Shown: positions 27,488 through 35,395 of the stretch, piece after piece
Layout: each line of letters starts with the position of its first letter
How positions within the stretch are numbered: position 1 is the first letter of the stretch
Origin: [Clostridium] polysaccharolyticum
Lineage (GTDB): Bacteria > Bacillota > Clostridia > Lachnospirales > Lachnospiraceae
Reading direction: 5' to 3'
Assembly: GCF_900111595.1 (NCBI RefSeq)
Contig: NZ_FOHN01000007.1
Span: 1 to 64,000 of the forward strand
Length of the DNA stretch: 64,000 bases
Position numbers and translations under genes: made by a program
The notes under the pieces: generated by a model
What the model was told of the DNA's origin: nothing
The model's input: only the letters and a program-made list of their open reading frames with translations
Databases searched by the model: none

Positions 27488-27729
27488 CATATTTTTTGCC
27501 AGACTTTAAGAGTAAAAATTATACATGCAATTCTTTTTTGCAAGGTGGAATGGATCTTGGGTGCAGCATTCGGCCATAGAAAAAAGAAAGGTAATAGCAC
27601 AAGAGAGACAGCAAATTCAGATTGTGCTTTCTTATGGTTTGTATCATACTTATTATACAAAGAAATATACTGGGAAACCTTAAGATTAAGGACGAGGTAT
27701 AGCACAAAAGAGACATAGGAGGTGCCAAC

Positions 27730-28614
27730 ATGAGTGAAACCATGTATCAGATGAAATTGGAGTTTTTTACAAAAGATGAGACATTTCCCTTTTACATACA
27801 GTATGGATACCATAAAGACAATATGTATCTTCATGTACATGAAAGCTATTCGGAATTAGTGATTGTATTGGGAGGGAGTGCGAAGCATATGGTCAATCAG
27901 GAAGAATTTTATATTTCAGAAGGAGATGTATTTATCATTGGTGCAGATACCTATCACGGATACAAAGAAGCAAATGATTTCCGCATCTGCAATATTATGT
28001 TCCGCCACGAGTATTTCTTTGCAAATGATTTTGATATGAAGGAATTATCAGGATTTCAAGGGCTTTTTGTTATTGAACCAATTTTAAGCCAGTGCAGATC
28101 TTTTCATAATATGCTCAAACTTAACAGGGATGAATTTGATAAAGTGAAAAAGATAATAGATGCAATGGTAAAGGAATATAAAGAAAAGAAAGCTGGCTAT
28201 AAGATGTATTTAACAGGGATGTTTTACCAGATTTCGGTGTTATTATCTCGACTGTATTCCGTATCAGGCGAGTATAAGGGAAGTGAAGTTTTTGGAATGG
28301 CAAAATCCATAGCCTATATAGAAAGCCATTTTACAGAACCTTTGACCGTAGCTTTGCTGTCTGAAATAGCAGGGTTTTCTCCTAGACATTATACGAGAAG
28401 ATTTTTAGAGATTACCAATAGCACTCCAATTCAATATATTAATGAAATACGGCTTAAAAAGGCGGTAGTTTATCTGGAATCTTCAAAAACACCTGTAGCA
28501 GTAATTGCAGCAAAATGCGGTTTCGCTGACAGTAATTATTTTTCCAGACAGTTTAAGAAATATTATGGGGCAAGTCCGACAGAATACCGAAAGGAATTAC
28601 CACATTTTATATAA
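27730..28614 (+). CDS. AraC-family transcriptional regulator
   Basis: The 294-residue protein has an N-terminal cupin sensor domain (about 30–140; HVHESYSELVIVLGG, ISEGDVFIIGADTYHGY). The C-terminal half is a pair of AraC helix-turn-helix motifs (195–290; FSPRHYTRRFLEITNSTPIQ, CGFADSNYFSRQFKKYYGAS). Such proteins usually activate sugar-use genes. AGGAGG precedes the ATG. It stands just upstream of the RiPP cluster in the same orientation with a 283-base gap, so it might control that cluster or the preceding polysaccharide genes. The choice is open. Confidence 0.88.
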   Translation: MSETMYQMKLEFFTKDETFPFYIQYGYHKDNMYLHVHESYSELVIVLGGSAKHMVNQEEFYISEGDVFIIGADTYHGYKEANDFRICNIMFRHEYFFANDFDMKELSGFQGLFVIEPILSQCRSFHNMLKLNRDEFDKVKKIIDAMVKEYKEKKAGYKMYLTGMFYQISVLLSRLYSVSGEYKGSEVFGMAKSIAYIESHFTEPLTVALLSEIAGFSPRHYTRRFLEITNSTPIQYINEIRLKKAVVYLESSKTPVAVIAAKCGFADSNYFSRQFKKYYGASPTEYRKELPHFI

Positions 28615-28897
28615 ATTTTTTATTTTACCGCAAACTAAGGTAGTGCTATAATGGCTGGCTGTTAAAAACATTAGCTGGTGCGGTGTTATGATACGTAAGT
28701 GTTGTAATGCCTTGTTTTCAATATAAAAAATGCATTTATTGCGAATGATCTTGACTTATATTTATGCAAGGTGTTTAATATTGTTGCGTGAATGTAAAAA
28801 TGCTGTAATATTTTCTAAATTAAAAAGGAATAATAATGGAATTACATTTAGAGTGAAAAATTCGAACGCATAAATTTATCATGAAGGGAGGAGTAAT
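28615..28897 (+). promoter_or_regulatory. intergenic region before the RiPP precursor genes
   Basis: This is AT-rich with no supported gene. TTGACT (about 28751) and TAATAT lie 19 bases apart, a loose promoter candidate. A good AGGGAGGAG (about 28883–28891) serves the first precursor. An open frame of 47 codons starting near 28729 has no ribosome binding site. Confidence 0.35.
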
Positions 28898-29098
28898 GTG
28901 AATGAACATTTAAATTTTGTTGGAGACGAGTCGACAGATGCAAAATGTGGTGCATGCATTATATGTATTGGGTGTTTTGGATGTTTAAGCTGTATGGCAT
29001 GTATTGTCCCTGTTGCTGGACAAGTAGCAACAGCAGCAAGTGCAACAGGAGTAGCTGCATCAGCTACTGGTTTAGCAGCAACAGTAGCATCAAGTTGA
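28898..29098 (+). CDS. Cys-every-third-residue RiPP precursor peptide 1
   Basis: This 66-residue peptide starts with GTG behind GGGAGGAG. A short acidic leader (MNEHLNFVGDESTDAK) is followed by seven cysteines at exact three-residue spacing (C17, 20, 23, 26, 29, 32, 35; CGACIICIGCFGC...). Next come IVPVAGQ and an Ala/Thr/Ser-rich tail to residue 66. Cysteines in the first half and small acceptor residues in the second half is the usual sactipeptide arrangement, where a radical SAM enzyme links Cys sulfur to alpha carbons. The leader motif (L/M)N(F/Y)(V/I)G(D/Q)E and the PV(A/L)GQ box recur in the next gene. Modification is inferred, not seen. Confidence 0.8.
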   Translation: MNEHLNFVGDESTDAKCGACIICIGCFGCLSCMACIVPVAGQVATAASATGVAASATGLAATVASS

Positions 29099-29124
29099 TA
29101 TTGATTTTGTATTAAGGAGTGTCT

Positions 29125-29325
29125 ATGAAAGAAATGAATTACATAGGACAGGAAGAAGAACAAGCAGCATGTGCAGGATGTTTATCATGTCTAACATGTG
29201 TTGGCTGTGTTAAGTGTTGTATTTGTGTTATTCCTGTTTTGGGGCAAAGTGCAATAGCTGCATCCGCAGCTGAGACAATTGCAGTAGCAACAACTGTTGG
29301 TTTGGGTGTTATATCAAAGAAATAA
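29125..29325 (+). CDS. Cys-every-third-residue RiPP precursor peptide 2
   Basis: This 66-residue paralogue of the preceding peptide has the leader MKEMNYIGQEEEQAA. Cysteines C16, 19, 22, 25, 28, 31 and 34 are in three-residue register plus one extra (C32). Then follows VIPVLGQ and an Ala/Thr/Val-rich tail ending GVISKK. The ATG at 29125 lies seven bases behind AAGGAG and is preferred to the GTG at 29119, which overlaps that site. Two related precursors side by side suggest a two-component or two-product peptide. Confidence 0.8.
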   Translation: MKEMNYIGQEEEQAACAGCLSCLTCVGCVKCCICVIPVLGQSAIAASAAETIAVATTVGLGVISKK

Positions 29326-29345
29326 AAGTATGAGAATGTTTGCAG

Positions 29346-29381
29346 GCAAATGTGGAGAATTGAAATTAGTTCCACATTTGC
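29346..29381 (+). terminator. stem-loop between precursors and maturation genes
   Basis: GCAAATGTGGA and TCCACATTTGC form a perfect 11-base stem with a 14-base loop, extended by outer pairing of TTTGCAG with CTGCAA. There is no T run. In RiPP operons such a hairpin often lets most transcripts stop or be processed here so that precursor exceeds enzyme. Confidence 0.5.
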
Positions 29382-29414
29382 TTACAAGTCTGCAAGAGAA
29401 GAAAAGGAGAACGG

Positions 29415-30824
29415 ATGAGAGGTTTTCGTTTTGAAACAGAGAACGGATGTAAATATCTGTATGATGATGAAACAGGTTATATTTTGCCACTAATTAATGA
29501 TGATATTACGGAAGAATATGAAGAAAAATATAAGGAGCTAAAAAGAGTTTGTTCATTCCAACCCAAAGAAGATGTAACTATTGAAAATGTAAAAAGACAT
29601 TTGCATGACGAAGCAAATGGGTTTAGACAATTAATTCTTGAAGTGGCTTCTGGTTGTAATTTAAGATGTAAATATTGTATATATAGTGAGCACTATCCTG
29701 CATATAAAACATATACAAATCAATTCATGAAAGAAGAGACAGCGTTAAAAGCAATTGATTATTATCTTAGCAATTTTCAAAAGAGTCATAAAATTAATCC
29801 TACAAGGATACCGAATATCGGATTTTATGGTGGAGAGCCTTTATTAAATTTTGATGTAATGAAAGCAGTGGTAAATTACACCGAAAAAAAATGTAAAAAT
29901 ATTCTGTTTCATGTAACAACAAACGGGTTATTGCTTAATGAGCAAGTGCAAGACTTTCTTGTTGAGAATGATTTTAGTGTTACAGTAAGTTTAGATGGAA
30001 ATAAAGAAAATCATGATAGGAATAGAGTTACTCCAGATGGGCAAGGTAGTTTTGAACAAGTGTTTGGCAATATTCAAAAATTTAGAAAAAGATATCCAGA
30101 TTATAGCAAACTAGGAATTAGCCTTTGTTATGATATAAAGAGTAATTTTAAAGATATTGAAGAATTTATGAATAAAGAAAAAATATTTGTTACTAAAATG
30201 TCTTTAATAGATACACACAATACCACATATTATAAACAATTTACGAATAAGGATTATGAACAATTTATGAAACAAAAAGCCTTATATGAGGATAATTTTA
30301 AAAAGGCTAGTATGGAACATAGTATTGATAAGTCATCGTTTTTGTTTACTTATTTGGGAATTGATTATTCCGAATTTGCATTTCATTCTGTCTATAATGA
30401 AAAGAGACCAAGTATCATTCCAAATTCAGGAAGCTGTGTCCCAGGTGAAAAATTATATGTAAGTATAGATGGGCGAATACATATGTGTGAAAAAATTAAT
30501 TCTGATTTTTTTATTGGAGATGTGGATAACGGTTTAAATTATGAAAAAATAGTTGAAATTATAAAAGAGTATAATGAGGTATTTAAGACTAGGTGCGATT
30601 ATTGTAATGTTAGTAGATTCTGTAACATATGTTTTGCACAATGCTGTGAAGAGAATGCGTTTAATAAACCAGTTGGTGAGTGTAAGGAGTTTGAGAGAAG
30701 CATTATAGAAAAGATGACAAAATATGTTTCATTGTTAGAAGAGAATCCTGGTTTGTTTGATGACGTAACGTTAGATTATTATAATAATTTATATGAGAAA
30801 GTAGGTGGATGTTTTGAACTATAA
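29415..30824 (+). CDS. radical SAM/SPASM peptide maturase
   Basis: In this 469-residue protein residues 1–70 are a probable precursor-binding (RRE-like) segment. The radical SAM core has C81-x3-C85-x2-C88 (CNLRCKYCIYSEHYP) and GFYGGEPLL. The C-terminal SPASM region has C341, C358, C394, C397, C403, C406, C410, C411 and C423, enough for two auxiliary Fe–S clusters. This is the general layout of sactipeptide and clostridial Cys-rich-peptide maturases (CcpM-like). It should act on the two upstream Cys-rich peptides. AAAAGGAG precedes the ATG. The gene is AT-richer than the flanking chromosome. Confidence 0.85.
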   Translation: MRGFRFETENGCKYLYDDETGYILPLINDDITEEYEEKYKELKRVCSFQPKEDVTIENVKRHLHDEANGFRQLILEVASGCNLRCKYCIYSEHYPAYKTYTNQFMKEETALKAIDYYLSNFQKSHKINPTRIPNIGFYGGEPLLNFDVMKAVVNYTEKKCKNILFHVTTNGLLLNEQVQDFLVENDFSVTVSLDGNKENHDRNRVTPDGQGSFEQVFGNIQKFRKRYPDYSKLGISLCYDIKSNFKDIEEFMNKEKIFVTKMSLIDTHNTTYYKQFTNKDYEQFMKQKALYEDNFKKASMEHSIDKSSFLFTYLGIDYSEFAFHSVYNEKRPSIIPNSGSCVPGEKLYVSIDGRIHMCEKINSDFFIGDVDNGLNYEKIVEIIKEYNEVFKTRCDYCNVSRFCNICFAQCCEENAFNKPVGECKEFERSIIEKMTKYVSLLEENPGLFDDVTLDYYNNLYEKVGGCFEL

Positions 30825-31869
30825 ATATTTTCAGCTGAATAATGAATGTTATCTTGTTATTGGAAAAAAGAGGGCAACTATTCATAATTTACTTAAAAGG
30901 GAAATTATCTGGTTAGATGAGGAACAGACAAAGCTTGCCTTAATGTTTGAAAATGGTGAAAAAGTTGATTGTAATAATAGCTTTATCGAAAGCCTATGTC
31001 AAGCAGGATGGGGATTTTCATCAGAAAAAAAGTATTATATTGACAAGATAAGAACTAAAAATTTATTTACACAGAATATGTTTTATAAAGAACGTCCAAT
31101 TATCTATTCCTGTACACTGCATTTGACAAACGAATGCAATTTGAATTGTAATAAATGTGGAAATATATACTGTCCATCGTGTATTAAATATGAGGATAAC
31201 TCTTTACCACAAATCGATCAGTTAAAGGTTTTAATTACAGAATTAAAGGATTATGGTTTACATGAGGTTGTTTTGGCTGGTGGTGAAGTTGCATTATACC
31301 AGCAGTTAGAGGAACTTATAGAGTATTGTGTTGGAAATAAACTAAGGGTTACTGTTAATACCAATGGCTTAATTAAAGTAAAAGCAGATGGGAAAATCCA
31401 AATTATACTAAATATATTTTCTCATGAACAACTAGAACTAGTTCAAAAAAATTATAAGGAAACGGATAATGTATTTGTGATACTTCATGATATGAAAAAA
31501 GAAACGGAATTTCTTAATCCTACATGGAGAGCAGTAGAAAAAGACACTTCTCTTCCAGAAATGAAAACTGCTACTATGAGAAAACTAGGAGTTTTAGAAT
31601 TTAACACGACTAAATTTTGGAATACATGTTTATGTAATAGAATTCATATTATGAATAACTTGGATGTAGTAACTTGTCTAGGGAAAACAGAATTAATAGG
31701 AAATTTAAAGTCTGATAGTTTGTCGAGTATTGTTTTAAAACTTTATGAAAATCAATGGAAAGATACAAAAGCAGCAGATGACAATAATGGATGCAGTTTA
31801 TGTGAATTTAGATATTCCTGTACACCATGTATCCTGACAAAGAAAAAAGAACCTTGCAATCTGGTATAG
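30805..31869 (+). CDS. second, divergent radical SAM protein of the RiPP cluster
   Basis: The 354-residue protein overlaps the previous gene by 20 bases (GTG start at 30805; TTG at 30814 is an alternative). Its first 95 residues (YLVIGKKRATIHNLLKREI) are unrelated to the core and may bind a peptide. The radical SAM motif is C111-x3-C115-x2-C118, followed closely by C123 and C126, and LAGGEVALYQ takes the place of the GGEP motif. The C-terminus carries C330, C333, C339, C342 and C351, resembling a shortened SPASM/Twitch region. It could install a second modification or partner the first enzyme. Its reaction is unknown. Confidence 0.75.
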   Translation: MDVLNYKYFQLNNECYLVIGKKRATIHNLLKREIIWLDEEQTKLALMFENGEKVDCNNSFIESLCQAGWGFSSEKKYYIDKIRTKNLFTQNMFYKERPIIYSCTLHLTNECNLNCNKCGNIYCPSCIKYEDNSLPQIDQLKVLITELKDYGLHEVVLAGGEVALYQQLEELIEYCVGNKLRVTVNTNGLIKVKADGKIQIILNIFSHEQLELVQKNYKETDNVFVILHDMKKETEFLNPTWRAVEKDTSLPEMKTATMRKLGVLEFNTTKFWNTCLCNRIHIMNNLDVVTCLGKTELIGNLKSDSLSSIVLKLYENQWKDTKAADDNNGCSLCEFRYSCTPCILTKKKEPCNLV

Positions 31870-31886
31870 AAAAGGGGAGGCAATCT

Positions 31887-32798
31887 ATGAACATAGAAAT
31901 GAAATCTGTAAAAAAGAGTTTTCAAAGCAATTGTGTACTGAATGGTATTAATCTTAAAATCAGTCCAAGTGACATTATGCTCATTGTGGGCAAGAATGGT
32001 GCTGGTAAAACAACTATTTTACGCTTGCTTTTGGGCTTATATACACCAGATGAAGGAAGCATAACAATTGATGGAATTGATTCAAAAACTAGACAGTATC
32101 AGAAGTTAAAAAAGAATATGGGATTTCTTAATGATAACATAGGATTGTTTCGTGATTTGACCGTATGGGAGAATGTTGAGTTTTTTCATCGAATTTATTT
32201 TCCGGAGGCAAAGAAAAATATAAGAAACCAAATGATTTCTGATGTATTGAAAAGAGTGGAATTATATAATCATAGAGATGAAAAAATTGATTTTTTTTCA
32301 AGGGGGATGCGTCAACGTCTGGCGATTGCAAGGGCAATTGTAAATCAGCCCAACTTACTTATATTAGATGAACCAAATCGAGGTTTAGATGTAGAGGGTA
32401 AAGAAATGCTTAAAGAAATTGTTCAGGAGTATCATAAAAAAGGAGCAACAGTTTTAGTTAATTCTCATGATTTAAACGATATTCAGGAGTACGTCACACA
32501 TCTTTCTTTTTTAAGCAAAGGGAAAATTGTTTATGCAGGTTCCTACTGTGATTTAATCAAAAATCAACAAAACAAGCAATATAGAATTCGTGTGGAAAAT
32601 CCAGAGTTAGTTTTAAAACAAATTGCTTCATTAGATTATGTATTAAATGCTGAATTAACAGAAGGTTCGTTAATAGTAAGTTTAAATACTGATATTTCAA
32701 ATCTAAGTAAGTGGTTTGCGCTAAACAGCATTGAAGTGTATGAACTGATTCAAATGAATCAAGATCTTGTAGCATTATACAAGCAGTATATTCAATAA
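31887..32798 (+). CDS. ABC transporter ATPase of the RiPP cluster
   Basis: This 303-residue ATPase has Walker A GKNGAGKTT, signature FSRGMRQRL, Walker B LLILDEPNRGLD and switch region NSHDLND. The ATG at 31887 follows GGGGAGG (31873–31879); the longer frame overlapping the radical SAM gene is not used. It has no peptidase C39 domain. With the two small permeases next to it, it should export the mature peptides or protect the producer. Confidence 0.85.
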   Translation: MNIEMKSVKKSFQSNCVLNGINLKISPSDIMLIVGKNGAGKTTILRLLLGLYTPDEGSITIDGIDSKTRQYQKLKKNMGFLNDNIGLFRDLTVWENVEFFHRIYFPEAKKNIRNQMISDVLKRVELYNHRDEKIDFFSRGMRQRLAIARAIVNQPNLLILDEPNRGLDVEGKEMLKEIVQEYHKKGATVLVNSHDLNDIQEYVTHLSFLSKGKIVYAGSYCDLIKNQQNKQYRIRVENPELVLKQIASLDYVLNAELTEGSLIVSLNTDISNLSKWFALNSIEVYELIQMNQDLVALYKQYIQ

Positions 32799-32810
32799 AC
32801 GGAGGAATAT

Positions 32811-33434
32811 ATGAAAGTATTAAAGACAATTTATTGGAGGGAAATGCGAACAGGAAGAAAATCATTGGGACGCATAGCAGGGTATATCGTTGTACTTGTT
32901 GCGGCTTTATATAATTTTAAAATGCACCAAACGTTGTTTCAAGAACTAATGTATGTTGCATATGGAATTTATTTAGTTATTTTTTTTAAGTCTTCTAATG
33001 TGTACAGCAACATACATTCCTTGCTTTCGTTGCCTATTACTGTGAGAGAGCTTTGTATCAGCAGGATAATATGCAATGCTATTAGGCTTTTTATTTGGGA
33101 AACTGTAAATTTTATTTTACTTTCTATCACTTATGGAACATTATGGAATGAAACAGTATCATATAAACTTTTATGTGATTTTATGGTATATCATATTGCG
33201 ATTATTCAGATAATATTTGTCAGTGAATGTCTGCTTGTGATGTTTGGTAAAAAGAGTAAGTATCCTGTTTTTATCATGGTAAGTGTTTTGCTTTTGTTCG
33301 TACAGATGTTTTTATATAGTGGAAACGGGATTCTAAATTTAGGTATGCAATTAGCTATATTTAGTATAGCTTTCTGTTTGTATAGGCGATTGTTGGGATT
33401 AGAAAACGAAAAAATATTTGTGAGGTGGAATTAG
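32811..33434 (+). CDS. small ABC permease 1 of the RiPP cluster
   Basis: The 207-residue protein has about five to six hydrophobic helices and a basic N-terminus. CGGAGGA precedes the ATG. It ends one base before the next permease start, so the two are coupled. Such short permease pairs are typical of bacteriocin exporters and immunity transporters. No close family is recognised. Confidence 0.65.
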   Translation: MKVLKTIYWREMRTGRKSLGRIAGYIVVLVAALYNFKMHQTLFQELMYVAYGIYLVIFFKSSNVYSNIHSLLSLPITVRELCISRIICNAIRLFIWETVNFILLSITYGTLWNETVSYKLLCDFMVYHIAIIQIIFVSECLLVMFGKKSKYPVFIMVSVLLLFVQMFLYSGNGILNLGMQLAIFSIAFCLYRRLLGLENEKIFVRWN

Positions 33435-34103
33435 ATGGATGCATTGTTGTGGAAAAAGTTTAAGGAGATTAAGAATCAGAGAATAAGAACAGCCGTCATT
33501 CTTGCGTTTCCGTTTTTGATTAGTATTATTCTTATCATAAATCCAGTACATGGAGTGGGACTTTCTGCTTCTTTGCCATTATTTAATTTGATGATATGCT
33601 GGCTTCTTATGTTTAACATTGAAGATTTTGTATTTGCTGAAGTTGTGTTTGGAACAGGAATAAATATTTGGAAAATGTGGTGTTTTGATATGTTGTATAG
33701 TATCATTACCGCTGCGTTTTATACAGGAATAGAAATCTTATTGCTTTCAGTTTTGGGGGCAGGGAATTACAGAATAGATATTGTAAAATTATTTGTTTCT
33801 TTTTGCTGTGGCTGTGGTCTTATCTGTTTTGCCACATGTTATATTTGTGATTATAGCAAGTTGAAGAATTATATAAGCTCTATTGGCGGTATTTTTAATT
33901 TCTTATTACTGGGGTATATCTGTGTGACTTATGGGCAGGCAGTTTGGCTAATTAAATACCTTAATCCTTTATTTGCAGTATCTATTATTTTAGCTGTGTT
34001 TTCAATTGTTATTGTTTATAAGTTTAGTAGGATTGAGAAGTTTGTTAATAATATTAGAAAACTTAGTGATGGGTATGAAAATAAAAATTTTATTGATGAG
34101 TAA
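33435..34103 (+). CDS. small ABC permease 2 of the RiPP cluster
   Basis: The 222-residue protein has about six hydrophobic helices and a charged C-terminal tail. Cysteines cluster around residue 119 (FCCGCGLICFATCYIC). It directly abuts the preceding permease. It probably forms a heterodimer with it, powered by the ATPase at 31887–32798. Confidence 0.65.
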   Translation: MDALLWKKFKEIKNQRIRTAVILAFPFLISIILIINPVHGVGLSASLPLFNLMICWLLMFNIEDFVFAEVVFGTGINIWKMWCFDMLYSIITAAFYTGIEILLLSVLGAGNYRIDIVKLFVSFCCGCGLICFATCYICDYSKLKNYISSIGGIFNFLLLGYICVTYGQAVWLIKYLNPLFAVSIILAVFSIVIVYKFSRIEKFVNNIRKLSDGYENKNFIDE

Positions 34104-34134
34104 GTAGGATTACTGGATTTTTGGAGGTATATTT

Positions 34135-34962
34135 ATGATTTTGCCAAAAAAAATAGTGGTAAAATTAATTGAAAAGTATGAAGAATATGATATTGAGTTA
34201 TGCTTGAATGACAGCTATGTTGCTAAGAAGAAAGCTTTATTAGCGAAGTTTGTAATTACACATCATGATCTGTTCTGTTTTGTTGAGAATACTAAGAGTA
34301 TAAAGTTTACATATTTTTTATACGACAGATGGTTAGTAAGTTTTGCGATTAGAAATGCCTTTGGACCTGATATAGAAAATAAAGTAATTCATGATATTAA
34401 ATTTAAAGACATGTGTTATATAAAGTTCAGAAAGTTTTCATCTGAAACAGTAAACACTGTAGCTAGTATTATTAGGGAAGCCAAGCAAAAGCAGTTGATT
34501 TTGGATTTGCGAAACAATATAGGAGGGAATCTTCAATCTTGCTTAGAACTGCTTAATATGATGGTGCCAGAAGGAGAAGTTCTGAGAATACAAACTAAAA
34601 ATGATTTTAAATATTTTTATGCGAATGGGAAAGCTAAGAAGTTTGAAAAAATATATGTTTTGATTAATGAAAATACGGCTAGCTGTAGTGAAATCACAAG
34701 CGTGGTTTTATATAAGAAACTAGATAACGTAGTATTAATTGGACATAAGAAGAGTCATAAATTATATACGCAGCATGTCATTACCAATAAACTATTGGGA
34801 TATAGTTTTTCAATAGCAGATGGTATATGGTATGTAGATAATGAAGATGCATCATGTTTGAGTAAATACCTGTTGGCAAAGAATGAAAATTGGACAGAAC
34901 TGAATGATTATTTAAAGTTTATTCTTTTATTTCGGGAAGACAAGATGCATTTTTCTGAATGA
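34135..34962 (+). CDS. S41-type (C-terminal processing protease-like) peptidase
   Basis: The 275-residue protein has the S41 core: LILDLRNNIGGNLQS (about 121–135), ENTASCSEIT with the nucleophile S185, and GHKKSHKL with the likely general base K209. A 24-residue Ser–Lys distance matches tail-specific proteases. It has no signal peptide, no membrane helix and no clear PDZ domain, so it should act in the cytoplasm, unlike most CtpA-type enzymes. As the last gene of the RiPP operon it is the best candidate for leader removal from the Cys-rich peptides. GGAGG precedes the ATG. This role is inferred. Confidence 0.75.
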   Translation: MILPKKIVVKLIEKYEEYDIELCLNDSYVAKKKALLAKFVITHHDLFCFVENTKSIKFTYFLYDRWLVSFAIRNAFGPDIENKVIHDIKFKDMCYIKFRKFSSETVNTVASIIREAKQKQLILDLRNNIGGNLQSCLELLNMMVPEGEVLRIQTKNDFKYFYANGKAKKFEKIYVLINENTASCSEITSVVLYKKLDNVVLIGHKKSHKLYTQHVITNKLLGYSFSIADGIWYVDNEDASCLSKYLLAKNENWTELNDYLKFILLFREDKMHFSE

Positions 34963-35080
34963 TGGTAATATTTTTATTAGAAAGTAAGCTGGATTTTGCA
35001 TGAAAAGAATCATGCAGAACCCTTTAGTGTTTTAAGTCAGATATTAGATTAAAATACGGAGAACAAATATAAATCAAGGA

Positions 35081-35395
35081 ATGCTATTGGTAAGTTTTGG
35101 TACAAGCAATCAAGAAATGCATGAAAGAACCTGTTTTGTGGTTCAAAAAGAAGTTGAAAAGGAATTTTCTGATTACAAAGTGTATTATGTATTTACAAGT
35201 GGCAAGATTATCGGTAAAATAGAAAAGCGAGAAGGTATCCACGTACATAATCTTATAGAGGGTATGGAGACGATTCTTGCAGAGGGCATAACCAGTCTGA
35301 CTGTTCAGCCGACGTATGTCACTTACGGACAGGAATATAAAAAATACAAAAGCTTTATTGCGAACACATTAGGAAGGTGGAGAGGCAGATGTTAG
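35081..35395 (+). pseudogene. cbiK: truncated anaerobic cobalt chelatase (cbiK-like) remnant
   Basis: The first about 95 residues (LLVSFGTSNQEMHERT ... LTVQPTYVTYGQEY) match the N-terminal half of sirohydrochlorin cobaltochelatase CbiK, which is normally about 260 residues. The frame then runs into the start of cobT and ends at 104 residues. The motif that usually reads THV/THI with a metal-binding histidine has Tyr79 instead. The C-terminal domain is gone. The gene is very probably inactive, so cobalt insertion needs another chelatase. Confidence 0.7.

Noticed and set aside
28729-28872. 47-codon frame before the first RiPP precursor
   Set aside because: No ribosome binding site and no resemblance to the two precursors. 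It was considered as a third precursor but has only two cysteines.
34963-35080. possible cobalamin riboswitch before the corrinoid operon
   Set aside because: The gap of 118 bases is too short and shows no B12-box. Only a small GCATGA/TCATGC hairpin is seen.
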